DNA of 64,000 bases from assembly GCA_005888635.1 (NCBI GenBank), contig VBAW01000023.1, positions 1-64,000 of the forward strand, in the 5' to 3' direction. The DNA comes from Candidatus Bathyarchaeota archaeon (GTDB lineage: Archaea; Thermoproteota; Bathyarchaeia; 40CM-2-53-6). Numbering within the stretch: the stretch's first letter is position 1; each line of letters starts with the position of its first letter. The notes beneath the pieces were generated by a model. The model did not search any database, had not been told where the DNA came from, and saw only the letters and a program-made list of their open reading frames with translations. Shown here piece by piece: positions 17,128 through 26,140 of this stretch. A program made the position numbers and the translations under genes.

Positions 17128-17748
17128 CTAACGGTTCGGGGATGGGTAGTTGAGAGGAGCGTTCCGGAGAAGGAAGAAGTGTCTGCGCCCAAATTTGGTG
17201 ACCAGGACGGCGCTTAAGAGCCATGCTCCCAAGGCGGTTACCTCGACGATCATTCTGGCTGGCCGATCGAAGTAGAGGAATCCGGTTAATCCGAGCAAGA
17301 GTCCGATCAGGGCTAGGAATTGGTATCTATCCACGAAATGGAAATCGGACAGCCCAGCTCTCCAAGACTTCAGCGCAGTGGCCAGATAGAGAAGGAGCCC
17401 TCCTCCCGCGAAAATACTGACAGATATGATATTCCAATACGATAATTTCAGGATCAGCAACCCGATTTCGTCCGCGATAAGTCCCAGTCCTATACCTGCA
17501 ACAAGAGCGCTGTCCCATCTCGCCCTGGCGTCTGAGGCGTAGATCATTACGCCCAATGAAACCAGTAACAAGAGGACGCCGTAGTACATGTGGTGAAATC
17601 TGAATCCTTGGACCCTGATGACGGGACAGTGTTGAGTGCAGACTGATTCTAGAGTGACGAAGAGCCGCGCGATTCCTATTGCTACCGTGTAGCCGAGTGA
17701 GACGAAGAATAGCCCTACTGGGCCAAGGAAGGAACCGGCCCTTTTCAT
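17128..17748 (-). CDS. Polytopic membrane protein of unknown function
   Basis: A 206-residue protein with about six hydrophobic helices spread over the whole length and almost no soluble domain. The loop after helix 1 carries two cysteines (VCTQHCP, about 37-42) and HHMYYG, which could bind metal or heme, but no family signature is recognised. It precedes the Hef-like helicase by 22 bp on the same strand. There is no reason to link their functions. Confidence 0.65.
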   Translation of the reverse strand: MKRAGSFLGPVGLFFVSLGYTVAIGIARLFVTLESVCTQHCPVIRVQGFRFHHMYYGVLLLLVSLGVMIYASDARARWDSALVAGIGLGLIADEIGLLILKLSYWNIISVSIFAGGGLLLYLATALKSWRAGLSDFHFVDRYQFLALIGLLLGLTGFLYFDRPARMIVEVTALGAWLLSAVLVTKFGRRHFFLLRNAPLNYPSPNR

Positions 17749-17929
17749 TCTAGTATCGCCATGGCGTTTTCATTCTCTTTAACCTATCCGGTCACACTAT
17801 TGATTCTGCTATACGAGAAGAAAACCCTCATTTAGAGGCTAAGCAAAAACAAAGTTCTAAAAAAAGGCGAGACCAGCTATACTTCTCTACCGTCTTCAGT
17901 GAAACACCTGTGACTATTGGGGTCTTGCG

Positions 17930-19471
17930 ATGAAGTGGAAAGAACTTAGGCACAATGGTGTCGCGTTTCCACCCACGTACGAGCCTAAAGGGCTCCAGAT
18001 AAACATCAGAGGTGAGACGGTCCGACTCTCGCCCGATGCTGAAGAGATGACGTATGCGTGGGGAAAGAAGCGAACAACACCTTACGTTCAGGACCCAGTG
18101 TTCCAGACTAACTTCCTCTCCGACTTCGTGAAAGTACTCCCCGCCAAGTTTGCCGATGTGAAGTATTCTGAGATCGACTTCTCACCACTCTACGAGTATC
18201 TGTCGAAAGAAGAGCTTCTCAAGGCCGACAAGGAACTCAAGAAGAGAGTGACCACTCAGCGGAAGGAGCTTCGCCTTCAATTGAAAGAGAAGTACGGCTA
18301 CGCGGTCATCGATGGGACAAAGACTGAGTTTGCAAACTACATGGTAGAACCGCCTAGCATATTCATGGGACGTGGGAGTCACCCTATGCGGGGCCGGTGG
18401 AAGCCGAGAATCTTCCCTGAAGATGTGGTTCTGAATCTATCTGAGGATGCCCCCGTTCCTGCAGGTAATTGGAAAGAAATTGTTCATGATCACGAGTCTA
18501 TTTGGCTGGCCTACTGGGTCGACAAGCTAAGCCAGGTCCGGAAGTACGTCTGGCCCTCAGACATCTCGGATCTGCGCCAAGAGCGGGACAAGATGAAGTA
18601 TGATAATGCGAAGAAGCTTCGAAAAAAGCTTTCCGATGTTCGCGAATTCATAGAGAAGAACCTTCACTCGCCGGATGCTAAGGTCAGGAAGCTCGCGACC
18701 GTCTCTTACTTGATCGACAACCTGGCCATGAGGGTCGGTGACGAGAAGGAGGAGGACGAGGCTGATACTGTTGGCGCATCGACGCTTCGGGTCGAGCACG
18801 TCAAGTTCCTCCCACAAGGCGTCGAGTTTGACTTTCTCGGAAAGGACAGCGTGCGATGGCAGAAGACCCTCAAACTAGATGGCTCCGACAGTCCAATCCG
18901 CAGAAACCTCCAAGAATTCGTGTCAAACAAGAAGCCTGAAGACCTCGTCTTCGACGGAATCACTTCCGCCCACGTAAACCGGTTTCTCGGGAAGGCTGCC
19001 CGGGGTCTAACCGCCAAGGTCTTCCGAACCCATCATGCTACTGAAACAGTGCAGGCGTATCTAGGTCGGCACAACGGATTCAAAGCTAACGACCCGGGAT
19101 TCGTCAAGCTGTACCATGCCCGGGTTGCGAACCTAGAGGCGGCGATCCGATGCAACCATAAGCGGACCCCTCCGAAGACCTGGGAAGGCAGTCTGGACAA
19201 GAAGCAACAGAGGCTGGCCGAGCTGAAGAAGCGGCCTTCGAAGACCGACAAGCAGAAGCTGCGGCTAGCAGAGAGGATGAAGAAGCTCAAGCTCGATATT
19301 GAGCTACAAAGGCGGACCAGAGATTACAATCTGAATACGTCTCTCCGCAACTACATCGACCCGAGGGTCTACAAGAGTTGGGCCAACAAGGCAGAGTTCG
19401 ACTGGACGTCGGTATATCCCAAGACCCTGCAGAGAAAGTTTCTCTGGGCAACAAAGAGCAGAGCCCAATAG
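17930..19471 (+). CDS. DNA topoisomerase IB, eukaryotic type
   Basis: Relaxes supercoils by transient 3'-phosphotyrosine cleavage of one strand. The 513-residue protein contains the eukaryotic Topo I core: MRGRWKPRIFPEDV near residue 150, MRVGDEKEEDEADTVG with a catalytic Arg (about 265), the conserved Lys region, FRTHHAT with the catalytic His (about 365), a Lys-rich linker (about 400-455), and the C-terminal SLRNYIDPR with the catalytic Tyr at position 475. In archaea this enzyme is known from Thaumarchaeota/Aigarchaeota and some Bathyarchaeia, so it is a useful lineage marker. The upstream A-rich stretch (about 17845-17865) probably holds the promoter. Confidence 0.94.
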   Translation: MKWKELRHNGVAFPPTYEPKGLQINIRGETVRLSPDAEEMTYAWGKKRTTPYVQDPVFQTNFLSDFVKVLPAKFADVKYSEIDFSPLYEYLSKEELLKADKELKKRVTTQRKELRLQLKEKYGYAVIDGTKTEFANYMVEPPSIFMGRGSHPMRGRWKPRIFPEDVVLNLSEDAPVPAGNWKEIVHDHESIWLAYWVDKLSQVRKYVWPSDISDLRQERDKMKYDNAKKLRKKLSDVREFIEKNLHSPDAKVRKLATVSYLIDNLAMRVGDEKEEDEADTVGASTLRVEHVKFLPQGVEFDFLGKDSVRWQKTLKLDGSDSPIRRNLQEFVSNKKPEDLVFDGITSAHVNRFLGKAARGLTAKVFRTHHATETVQAYLGRHNGFKANDPGFVKLYHARVANLEAAIRCNHKRTPPKTWEGSLDKKQQRLAELKKRPSKTDKQKLRLAERMKKLKLDIELQRRTRDYNLNTSLRNYIDPRVYKSWANKAEFDWTSVYPKTLQRKFLWATKSRAQ

Positions 19472-19524
19472 GTTTCGAGACAGCCCTAAAGGAAGCCCGT
19501 TCCGGACGAGACTCACAGGTCTTC

Positions 19525-19995
19525 CTAGAAGATTGAGCGTGTCATTTCCATTATCTTTCCGAAGTCATTCAGTAACTCGGCGTAGTTCTCGTCAGCTCCA
19601 GCCCAGACTTGGCGTTTACTCGTGATCGTATTCTTCGCGTCGGCCGCTGACATTCCTGACAGCATCAGATATGCCGCGGCGCAGGTGGGGCTTCTGCCTC
19701 TTCCCTTAAAGCAATGGAGAACAACTTTCTTGCCAGAGTCGACATTGTCTCCGATGACCGAGGACACTATCTTGAGACGGCTTATTGGAATAGGCTGACC
19801 TGACTCAGGCACCAGTGGAGTCCTCTCATCATACGTTATGCCTAGCTCACGACACACCGATTTCTCTTCGGGACTTGCAGTCAGATCCATTATCACAAGC
19901 TCGCTCCCAAGCTTACGCTTGAGTTCAACCAGGTCATCTTTGGAGGGAGCTGCCCCGATCCAGAGTCTCTCTGGAATTATTTCCGTAAAGTCCAA
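19525..19995 (-). CDS. Dual-specificity protein phosphatase
   Basis: A 156-residue cysteine phosphatase. The catalytic P-loop is LHCFKGRGRSP (about 95-105), giving HC-x5-R with the following Ser. The general acid Asp may lie in the ERTPLVPESG loop region. Such small archaeal DSP enzymes dephosphorylate Ser/Thr/Tyr residues or small phospho-compounds. It converges with topoisomerase IB and is about 70 bp from the divergent hydroxyacid dehydrogenase gene. Confidence 0.85.
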   Translation of the reverse strand: MDFTEIIPERLWIGAAPSKDDLVELKRKLGSELVIMDLTASPEEKSVCRELGITYDERTPLVPESGQPIPISRLKIVSSVIGDNVDSGKKVVLHCFKGRGRSPTCAAAYLMLSGMSAADAKNTITSKRQVWAGADENYAELLNDFGKIMEMTRSIF

Positions 19996-20066
19996 CTTGA
20001 ATATCCCTCAAGACTTACTTGTTATTAGGATGACGGTTTCCCAGATTGTCCCTCGTCGTGACGGGG

Positions 20067-21068
20067 ATGAATCAAAACGTACTGGTAGGCACAGATGTCG
20101 TTGACGAGAAGAGCATCAGGGCACTCTCAAGATACTCTAGGGTCTACAAGCTCGCTGATCTGACAGAGGATCGCCTGAACCAAGTTCTGCCCTCGATTCA
20201 TTGTCTCGTAGTATTCTCCTGGCCAAACCAACTGACAAGCGACAGGCTCCAAAAGATGACTAGCCTGCTTTTCATTCAGAGCATTCTCGCAGGCGTCAAC
20301 CATATCCCCTTCGCCAGTTTGAACAAGAATGTTATCGTCAGTAGTAACGCCGGGGCTTACTCAGACGAGGTTGCAGAGTATGCTTGGGCCTTGCTCCTCT
20401 CGGCTGCCAAGAGAGTGGTAGAACTCCATGTGTCGCTCCGAGAACAGAAATGGACCCTCAAACGTACCCTTGACGAAGGGAGCGAGATCACCATTTTGAG
20501 AGAGAAGATCCTAGGAATACTCGGATTCGGTGGAATCGGCGGTGTCGTGGGCAGGGGCGCCAGAGGATTTGGAATGCAAGTCTATGCGTATTCGAGAAAG
20601 AAGTCAGCGGCAAAAGGCGTCAAGTTCTTCGTAGGTACGAGTGGATTGTCGGTTCTTCTGAAGAATTCCGATGCTGTAGTCCTGGCGCTTCCGTTGACAG
20701 GTCAAACCGCAAGGATCATCAACGCTGAGCGGTTGTCTCAGATGAAGAAAGACGGGATCCTTGTCAACGTAGCTCGCGGAGAGCTCGTTGACGAAAAGGC
20801 ATTGTATGAACACCTCGTGGCCAATCCAAATTTCCGGTATGCTACTGACGTATGGTGGTACAGAGAAAATCGAGAATCTCTCAAGACGGACTACCCCTTT
20901 CTCTCATTGCCCAATTTCATTGGCACGCCACATGTCTCGGGGCCATCAGGCCTCGCCACCGGTCGGCCGGTTCAGCTCGCTGTGGAGAACGCTATTCGAT
21001 ATTTGAAAGGGCTCCCCCCCCGCAACATAGTAGACCCGGAAGAGTACAAGACAAGCTACCCCTACTAG
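20067..21068 (+). CDS. D-isomer-specific 2-hydroxyacid dehydrogenase (phosphoglycerate/glyoxylate reductase family)
   Basis: NAD(P)-dependent dehydrogenase of about 333 residues. The nucleotide-binding loop is LGILGFGGIGGVVGRGA, followed by AYSRK, where Arg could favour NADPH. Catalytic-domain motifs NVARGELVDEKAL and GTPHVSG (the active-site His) are present. It lacks the ACT/regulatory extensions of full serine-pathway PGDHs, so the substrate may be glyoxylate, hydroxypyruvate or another 2-oxoacid. An in-frame TTG at 20046 adds seven residues; the ATG at 20067 is preferred. It converges with a threonine dehydratase-like gene. Confidence 0.84.
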   Translation: MNQNVLVGTDVVDEKSIRALSRYSRVYKLADLTEDRLNQVLPSIHCLVVFSWPNQLTSDRLQKMTSLLFIQSILAGVNHIPFASLNKNVIVSSNAGAYSDEVAEYAWALLLSAAKRVVELHVSLREQKWTLKRTLDEGSEITILREKILGILGFGGIGGVVGRGARGFGMQVYAYSRKKSAAKGVKFFVGTSGLSVLLKNSDAVVLALPLTGQTARIINAERLSQMKKDGILVNVARGELVDEKALYEHLVANPNFRYATDVWWYRENRESLKTDYPFLSLPNFIGTPHVSGPSGLATGRPVQLAVENAIRYLKGLPPRNIVDPEEYKTSYPY

Positions 21069-21088
21069 TTACTGATCGGGACGAACAG

Positions 21089-22042
21089 TTACGAGAGCAG
21101 TCGGTTTAGGAGGCTAAGGGAAACGTTTCCTCCAGATACGACCAGGACAACTCGGTCGCCCAGTTTGTTCAAATTCTCCGGTTTCGAGAGGACTGCCAGC
21201 GGGGCAGATCCCGACGGCTCTGGGAAGATGTGAGCCTCTTCTATCAGCAGTTTCATTGCTGAGAGAATCTCATCGTCAGAGACGCTGAACATTCCGTCGA
21301 CGTTCTTCTGACATGCCTCCAAGGTTAGGTCCCCGACCGAAGCTGGGATTAGCCCGTCGGCGATCGACTTTGGCTCATTGATCATAACGATTTTTCCGGC
21401 GCTAAGGGAGGCTTGCATTTTGGGAGCGCCGGTTGGTTCGACTCCGAAGACTCGTGCAGAGGGTTTGAGCGATTTTATGGCGATTGAGATTCCGGAGATG
21501 AGTCCTCCTCCACCAACTGGAACGATGACCGAGTCGAAGTCGTCGAGTTGTTGTGTTATCTCAAGCCCACATGTTCCCTGGCCTGCGATAATGTCGGGAT
21601 CGTTGAATGGAGGAACGAAGGTTGCGCCGGTCTCACCGGCGATTTCACGAGCTTTTGCCTCTCTATCAGAATGGTATTTTCCGAATTTGACAACGCCCGC
21701 CCCGTATTCTTCTATAAAATCGACCTTTTCCTTGACGGCAGTCTCGGGTACTACGACAGTACATTGCTTTCCCAGCAGTCGTGAGCAATAGGCTACCGCA
21801 ATGCCATGATTACCGGATGACGCGGCAACTATTTTCTTGGCGGATAATTGCGAGATTTTGTTGTAGGCTCCCCGGATCTTGAAGACCCGTATTGGCTGGA
21901 AGCATTCAAGCTTCAGGTAGACCTTACGTCCGAATCTTCGGGAGAGTGCCGGCGATTCGACCAGCGGAGTTCTAAAAGCGACGCCCGATATTCGCTCGGC
22001 GGCAGCTTCAATGTCTCTCAGCCTTGGGAGCTCCAGTTTCAT
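21089..22042 (-). CDS. Threonine/serine dehydratase family PLP enzyme
   Basis: A 317-residue fold-type II PLP enzyme. The PLP lysine lies in VFKIRGAYNKI (about residue 52), SSGNHGIAVAY is the substrate loop, VPVGGGGLISG is the phosphate-binding glycine loop, and VVSGGNVS closes the family pattern. It lacks the C-terminal ACT regulatory domain of biosynthetic IlvA, so it is the short catabolic or serine-racemase-like type. It probably deaminates threonine or serine. It is divergent from the AAA-associated gene, with 71 bp between them. Confidence 0.87.
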   Translation of the reverse strand: MKLELPRLRDIEAAAERISGVAFRTPLVESPALSRRFGRKVYLKLECFQPIRVFKIRGAYNKISQLSAKKIVAASSGNHGIAVAYCSRLLGKQCTVVVPETAVKEKVDFIEEYGAGVVKFGKYHSDREAKAREIAGETGATFVPPFNDPDIIAGQGTCGLEITQQLDDFDSVIVPVGGGGLISGISIAIKSLKPSARVFGVEPTGAPKMQASLSAGKIVMINEPKSIADGLIPASVGDLTLEACQKNVDGMFSVSDDEILSAMKLLIEEAHIFPEPSGSAPLAVLSKPENLNKLGDRVVLVVSGGNVSLSLLNRLLS

Positions 22043-22113
22043 TTCTGAAACCGAACACGCTTCCTCGGAAGTTCTTTAACCTGTAATGAGTTGCCTCTGA
22101 TCTGTATCAAGAG

Positions 22114-22581
22114 ATGCTTCCAACCGCGGGAGTCAACAGAGTCTTTGGCCTACTGGACCTGCTAAGGGCGTATAACGGCAAGACGGACGTAGCGAACCTC
22201 ACAATCGACCTCAGGATTGCCCTTGACGAGCTGCTCCCAATAATCGATACCGCCGAGTACTTGGCGCTCGTCGCAGTGCAGCAAGGAGACATCTCCCTCA
22301 CTGATCTTGGCAAAAAGGCGCTTAATGGTAAGATTCCAGAGCGGAAGAAGATAGTTCACGATAGGCTCGTGAGTCTTGAGCCGTTTGCCGACGTGGTCCG
22401 GATGGTTCATGAGAAGAAGCAGTTGAGCAGGTTTGAGCTGGCCAGGTTTCTCAGCTCGAAGTTCGGCTACACGACCGACCTTCCGACCATTATCAACGTG
22501 CTCATAAGCTGGGGCGTGTTTGCCGGACTATTCAGGTATGATGGACAGTCCGAGAGTCTGCTGCCTAGAGAATCCTCTTAG
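22114..22581 (+). CDS. AAA-associated C-terminal domain protein of a NitT/TauT-type ABC transporter
   Basis: A 155-residue soluble protein that matches the domain usually found fused to the C-terminus of nitrate/sulfonate-type ABC ATPases: a winged-helix-like start (VFGLLDLLRAYNGKTDVANLT), DELLPIIDTAEYLAL, GDISLTDLGKKAL, then a second helical half. Here it is a stand-alone gene that converges on the ATPase gene, overlapping its 3' end by four bases. It may sense ligand or regulate the neighbouring transporter. Role is inferred from context and domain identity. Confidence 0.78.
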   Translation: MLPTAGVNRVFGLLDLLRAYNGKTDVANLTIDLRIALDELLPIIDTAEYLALVAVQQGDISLTDLGKKALNGKIPERKKIVHDRLVSLEPFADVVRMVHEKKQLSRFELARFLSSKFGYTTDLPTIINVLISWGVFAGLFRYDGQSESLLPRESS

Positions 22582-23378
22582 GATATCTTAGATATGATTC
22601 TGTCGGAATAATCAAACATCGCTGGATCCCTCTGATTCCTGGGCCTCTCTAGCGTTATTTGCACATTATCAACAATTGTCGCCGGACGATGATTCAACAC
22701 TATGACCCGGTCAGCCATATAGACCGCCTCCTGAACGTTGTGAGTCACCATCACGACGCAATTGGTAGCATAGACCGGGTCTCTCCATATCTCCAAGACT
22801 TCCTGTCGAAGGTTCTCCGCTGTTAGAGCATCGAGGCTGGAGAAGGGCTCGTCCATCAACAAGACCTCCGGCTGAAGCGCTAGCGCCCGTGCGATACCGA
22901 CCCTTTGCTTCATTCCACCGGAGAGTTCTTTGGGATACGCGGTTTCGAAGCCTTCCAAGCCGACATCTTGAATGTACTTTTTCGCAATCTTCACCTGCTC
23001 GTCTTTAGGAACTGTAGTGGACTGGAGGGCCATCTCCACATTGCCGAGAACTGTCTTCCAAGGAATCAAGGCGAATGTTTGGAATATCACGCCGATCTTG
23101 GCACTAGGCGCGGTAATCGGCTGGCCGTGGAATAGGACCCGGCCCGACGTTGGCTGGTCAAGTCCATCAATTATTCGAAGAAGAGTGCTCTTCCCACATC
23201 CTGAAGGTCCCACGATACAGAGGAATTCCTTGTAGACGTTGAAGCTGATATCCTCAAACACTGTCGTGCTCTTCCCTTCCCCAGGATAGACCTTAGCAAC
23301 ATCCTTGATTTCGAGCAGGGGCTGACTCGCCTGGGACACGTTCTTAATGTCAGGCGGGGGTTCCGTAGGTTGGGTCAA
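22578..23378 (-). CDS. NitT/TauT-family ABC transporter ATPase
   Basis: A 266-residue ABC ATPase. Walker A is GPSGCGKST, the Q-loop follows IGVIFQTFALIPW, the signature is LSGGMKQRVGIARAL, Walker B is VLLMDEPFSSLD and the switch His is in VMVTHNVQEAV. These are the hallmarks of the nitrate/sulfonate/taurine class. It lies five bases after the permease gene, so the two are one operon. No substrate-binding protein gene is in this window, so the substrate is unknown. Confidence 0.9.
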   Translation of the reverse strand: MTQPTEPPPDIKNVSQASQPLLEIKDVAKVYPGEGKSTTVFEDISFNVYKEFLCIVGPSGCGKSTLLRIIDGLDQPTSGRVLFHGQPITAPSAKIGVIFQTFALIPWKTVLGNVEMALQSTTVPKDEQVKIAKKYIQDVGLEGFETAYPKELSGGMKQRVGIARALALQPEVLLMDEPFSSLDALTAENLRQEVLEIWRDPVYATNCVVMVTHNVQEAVYMADRVIVLNHRPATIVDNVQITLERPRNQRDPAMFDYSDRIISKIS

Positions 23379-23383
23379 GAGTT

Positions 23384-25213
23384 CTACGCCTCGAACTTGT
23401 ACCGATCAGCCTTTCTGAGTAAACGTCTCCAGACGAGCCTATTGATGGCGAGGACCGTCGCTGTCATGGCGAGCAGGGCTGCGAAGATCTCTACCGAGGA
23501 GAGGAGGACATTCGATAGGTTTGAGGCTTCCACCAGAAAAGAGCCGAGCCCAGGCACATTTGCGTTCGGGTCAATGTACTCCGAGACTATGAGGGCATTC
23601 CATCCTCCTCCCCATGCTTGAATGCTACCTATGAGGATCGCCGGAAAGGCGGCCGGAATCAGAATCTGCTTCACATATCGCCGTCCGCTTACTCTGTAAG
23701 CCTTAGTCGCTTCGGTGATGTCGTTTGGAACACTGTTGACCGCTCCGACTATGTTGAACAGAAGATACCATTGCATGCCCGTCAGCAGGAGGATAATGGA
23801 AGCGAAGTTGAGAGTGACACCCAGATAAGGAGTGTTTCTAAAAGGATTGACCAGTATTATCACCACCAAGGGAAACAATGCCGTGGCGGGAATCGATTGG
23901 CCGATATCGAATATGGGAACAAGCCACCGCGAAAGCCTCTGGCTCCTGGCGATTAGTATTCCTGCAGCAAGCGTCCAGCCAAGTGCGATAAGGTAGGCTG
24001 TGACGAGCCTTGAGAGTGAGAAGAGAGTGAGCCCGATCAGCTGGAAGGCGGTCACATTAGCAGCGAGTATAGTCAGAGCGTTTAGAATCGACACGGATCT
24101 AGGGGCGATGAGGAGTTCGAGGCCGAACGCGACCAGTCCTAGGAAGATCGCATAGCTCAATAGTCTTCCCCAGAAAGGTATTCTGCTGATCCTTTCAGGA
24201 AATCTTAATCTCTCAGTGAAATGGAGGAGCTTCGTAACTCTTACGACTTCGAGGGCTCTTGTCACGATCGATCTTTGTGACTTGTAGAAGGTACGGACTG
24301 GAGATACGATTCGATCTTCGTACCTTTTGACTCCCTCGGAAACGACACTCCTCGGAGTTGCAGTTGTTCTCGGTGCGGCCACTGATTCATACTTGTACTT
24401 CTCCGCTCTCGCACCTAGAGGTCTCCATACGAGCTGGTCGATTGCGTAAATGATGGCGACGAGAATGATTAGTCCAAAGAGCGCAGAGGCTATGTCTGAA
24501 CCGGCTGATGCTTGAGCTATGTATGAACCGAGGCCCATTGCTGATACTTGTTTTCCTCCGAACGGAACATATTCTTCAATCGGGATCAGGTACCAGCCTG
24601 ATCCCCATGCCAGTATGCTGGTCCAGATGAGTTCCGGGTAAACCGCCGGGAGCACTATTTGCCGAAGATATCTTACGCCTCTTATTCCGTAGGCGCGTGA
24701 TGCCTCTTTGATGTCCGCCGGGATGGCGTTTATCCCTGCTATCACCCCGAATGTGGGGGACCAAGCCATTGCTGTGAAGATCAATAAGATGGCAGCGACT
24801 TGAAGACCGAACGGATTGGGGTCTGGACCCCTTCCGAGGAATATCGCAAAAACAATAGGGAGGTACCCAAGGACGGGGACCGACTGGAAGATATCTAACA
24901 AAGGTAAAAGGACATGGGAGGCTCGATGGCTCATCGCTGTCGCGATTCCATATGATAGGGCGAAAGCGAGGGCTAATGCATAGGCGATTGTCATTCGGCC
25001 CAGAGTGAAAACCGCAAACAGAGGAAGTTTCGGGGTGAGCGCATTATTGATGATAGAATTCAGGCCGCCGTTCACGATTACCTCGACAACGAGCAGAAAA
25101 ATGGCGGTGACGATGACCACTCCTTCGACGGTTCTGATGATGCGAGGGTTCGAGCCTCGGGCCCAGAATCTAGGCTCGTGGATATTGGGAGAAGAGTGTC
25201 TTAGTGGACTCAT
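23384..25213 (-). CDS. ABC transporter permease with two fused permease domains
   Basis: A 609-residue membrane protein made of two NitT/TauT-type permease units in tandem. The ATPase-contact EAA loop appears twice: EASRAYGIRGVRYLRQIVLP (about 175-195) and EATKAYRVSGRRYVKQILIP (about 490-510). Each is followed by PA-x5-G-x6-WG. About twelve hydrophobic helices fit two six-helix halves, and a charged linker (about 270-330) joins them. One polypeptide can therefore supply the whole membrane channel, working with the ATPase encoded directly downstream. A TATA-like box lies about 46 bp upstream. Confidence 0.88.
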   Translation of the reverse strand: MSPLRHSSPNIHEPRFWARGSNPRIIRTVEGVVIVTAIFLLVVEVIVNGGLNSIINNALTPKLPLFAVFTLGRMTIAYALALAFALSYGIATAMSHRASHVLLPLLDIFQSVPVLGYLPIVFAIFLGRGPDPNPFGLQVAAILLIFTAMAWSPTFGVIAGINAIPADIKEASRAYGIRGVRYLRQIVLPAVYPELIWTSILAWGSGWYLIPIEEYVPFGGKQVSAMGLGSYIAQASAGSDIASALFGLIILVAIIYAIDQLVWRPLGARAEKYKYESVAAPRTTATPRSVVSEGVKRYEDRIVSPVRTFYKSQRSIVTRALEVVRVTKLLHFTERLRFPERISRIPFWGRLLSYAIFLGLVAFGLELLIAPRSVSILNALTILAANVTAFQLIGLTLFSLSRLVTAYLIALGWTLAAGILIARSQRLSRWLVPIFDIGQSIPATALFPLVVIILVNPFRNTPYLGVTLNFASIILLLTGMQWYLLFNIVGAVNSVPNDITEATKAYRVSGRRYVKQILIPAAFPAILIGSIQAWGGGWNALIVSEYIDPNANVPGLGSFLVEASNLSNVLLSSVEIFAALLAMTATVLAINRLVWRRLLRKADRYKFEA

Positions 25214-25258
25214 GGGGCCTGATCCACCATCGTTTCTGAATCGGACGGTCGCTCCATG

Positions 25259-25266
25259 TTATAAAA
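25259..25266 (-). promoter_or_regulatory. TATA-like box upstream of the ABC permease operon
   Basis: The minus strand reads TTTTATAA 46-53 bp before the permease start, a suitable archaeal TATA box with a short leader. A short out-of-frame ATG ORF lies within that leader and ends close to the permease start codon. Confidence 0.45.
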
Positions 25267-25315
25267 GGGCAATCCGAGCCGACTCCCATTCACTTCGCTA
25301 CTTGAAGAAAGAATT

Positions 25316-26054
25316 CTAGGGAAGAAAGCTAACTGGAGAAATCTGCTTTACGGAGCTAAATTTCTCATAGCGCTGTCTTCTCTGGGTCACCAAGTCGTTC
25401 AGAATGGGCTGCATTTCAGGTGCATCTCCTAGATTTCGCAAATAGTCGATTGTCAGATCGCTGTCGTGAATGAATCCGAGCTGGGATTGCCATGATCGAA
25501 GTCGTAACAACAACCTGGCGGTTTTCTTAGATCGGAATAGTTCAGCTAAGTAGCGGAGTCGTCTGCAATCGATTCTCAAGAGATGTAGGTCCCGGAAATT
25601 ATTTGAGTCCTTCAAGACCATCGGGAGTCGACCGTTGATAGCGGCGATGAGCTGGTTCGTGGTCTTGTTGAGCCTTTTCTGAAGTTTCGGGACTGACAAA
25701 TCCTTCTCTGTTATCCTGGGTATGTGTTCCTTCTGAAGCGTGTTCGTTTGTCGTCGGGCCGCCTGTAGGTTAGACTCACGCGTCTCCTTGATTCCTGAGA
25801 TCCGCTCTTCCATGTTCGGATCATGTTTGTATGTTGATATCTTTGACAGGATAATATCAAGATCTCTGACCGTTGCATTCGCTTTGGACGACTCATCGAG
25901 AGAGGTGAGGAAGGTTCGTGTCGCCTTTGCTTTCCGTATCTTTTTCGGGAAGTAGCTCGATGCAGAGCCTCGTTCTGAGCATGGCGATGCGGAGGTCCGG
26001 ACATCTTCCTTGGAAGTCCGGATTTAGGTCCGACCCGGCACGAGCGACACTCAT
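25316..26054 (-). pseudogene. CHAD-domain protein, frameshifted
   Basis: CHAD domains bind polyphosphate through conserved basic residues. The 3' portion (25316-25813) is an open frame with CHAD features (LHLLRIDCRRLRYLAELF, LRSWQSQLGFIHDSD). In the same frame, upstream of its first ATG, coding continues without a start: FPKKIRKAKATRTFL and NATVRDLDIILSK, a classic CHAD stretch. The expected N-terminal part (DLRIAMLRTRLCIEL) lies in another frame, starting from the ATG at 26054. The shift is near 25945. So a full CHAD gene of about 245 codons is broken once, by mutation or sequencing error. Confidence 0.62.
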
Positions 26055-26140
26055 GCGCGTAACGAGAATCACGGAGTTGAGGCGTTTGTGCTGCCTACGG
26101 GATCCAAGAAAGGGAGAGAGTTGTGGCTATTTTCACTCGA

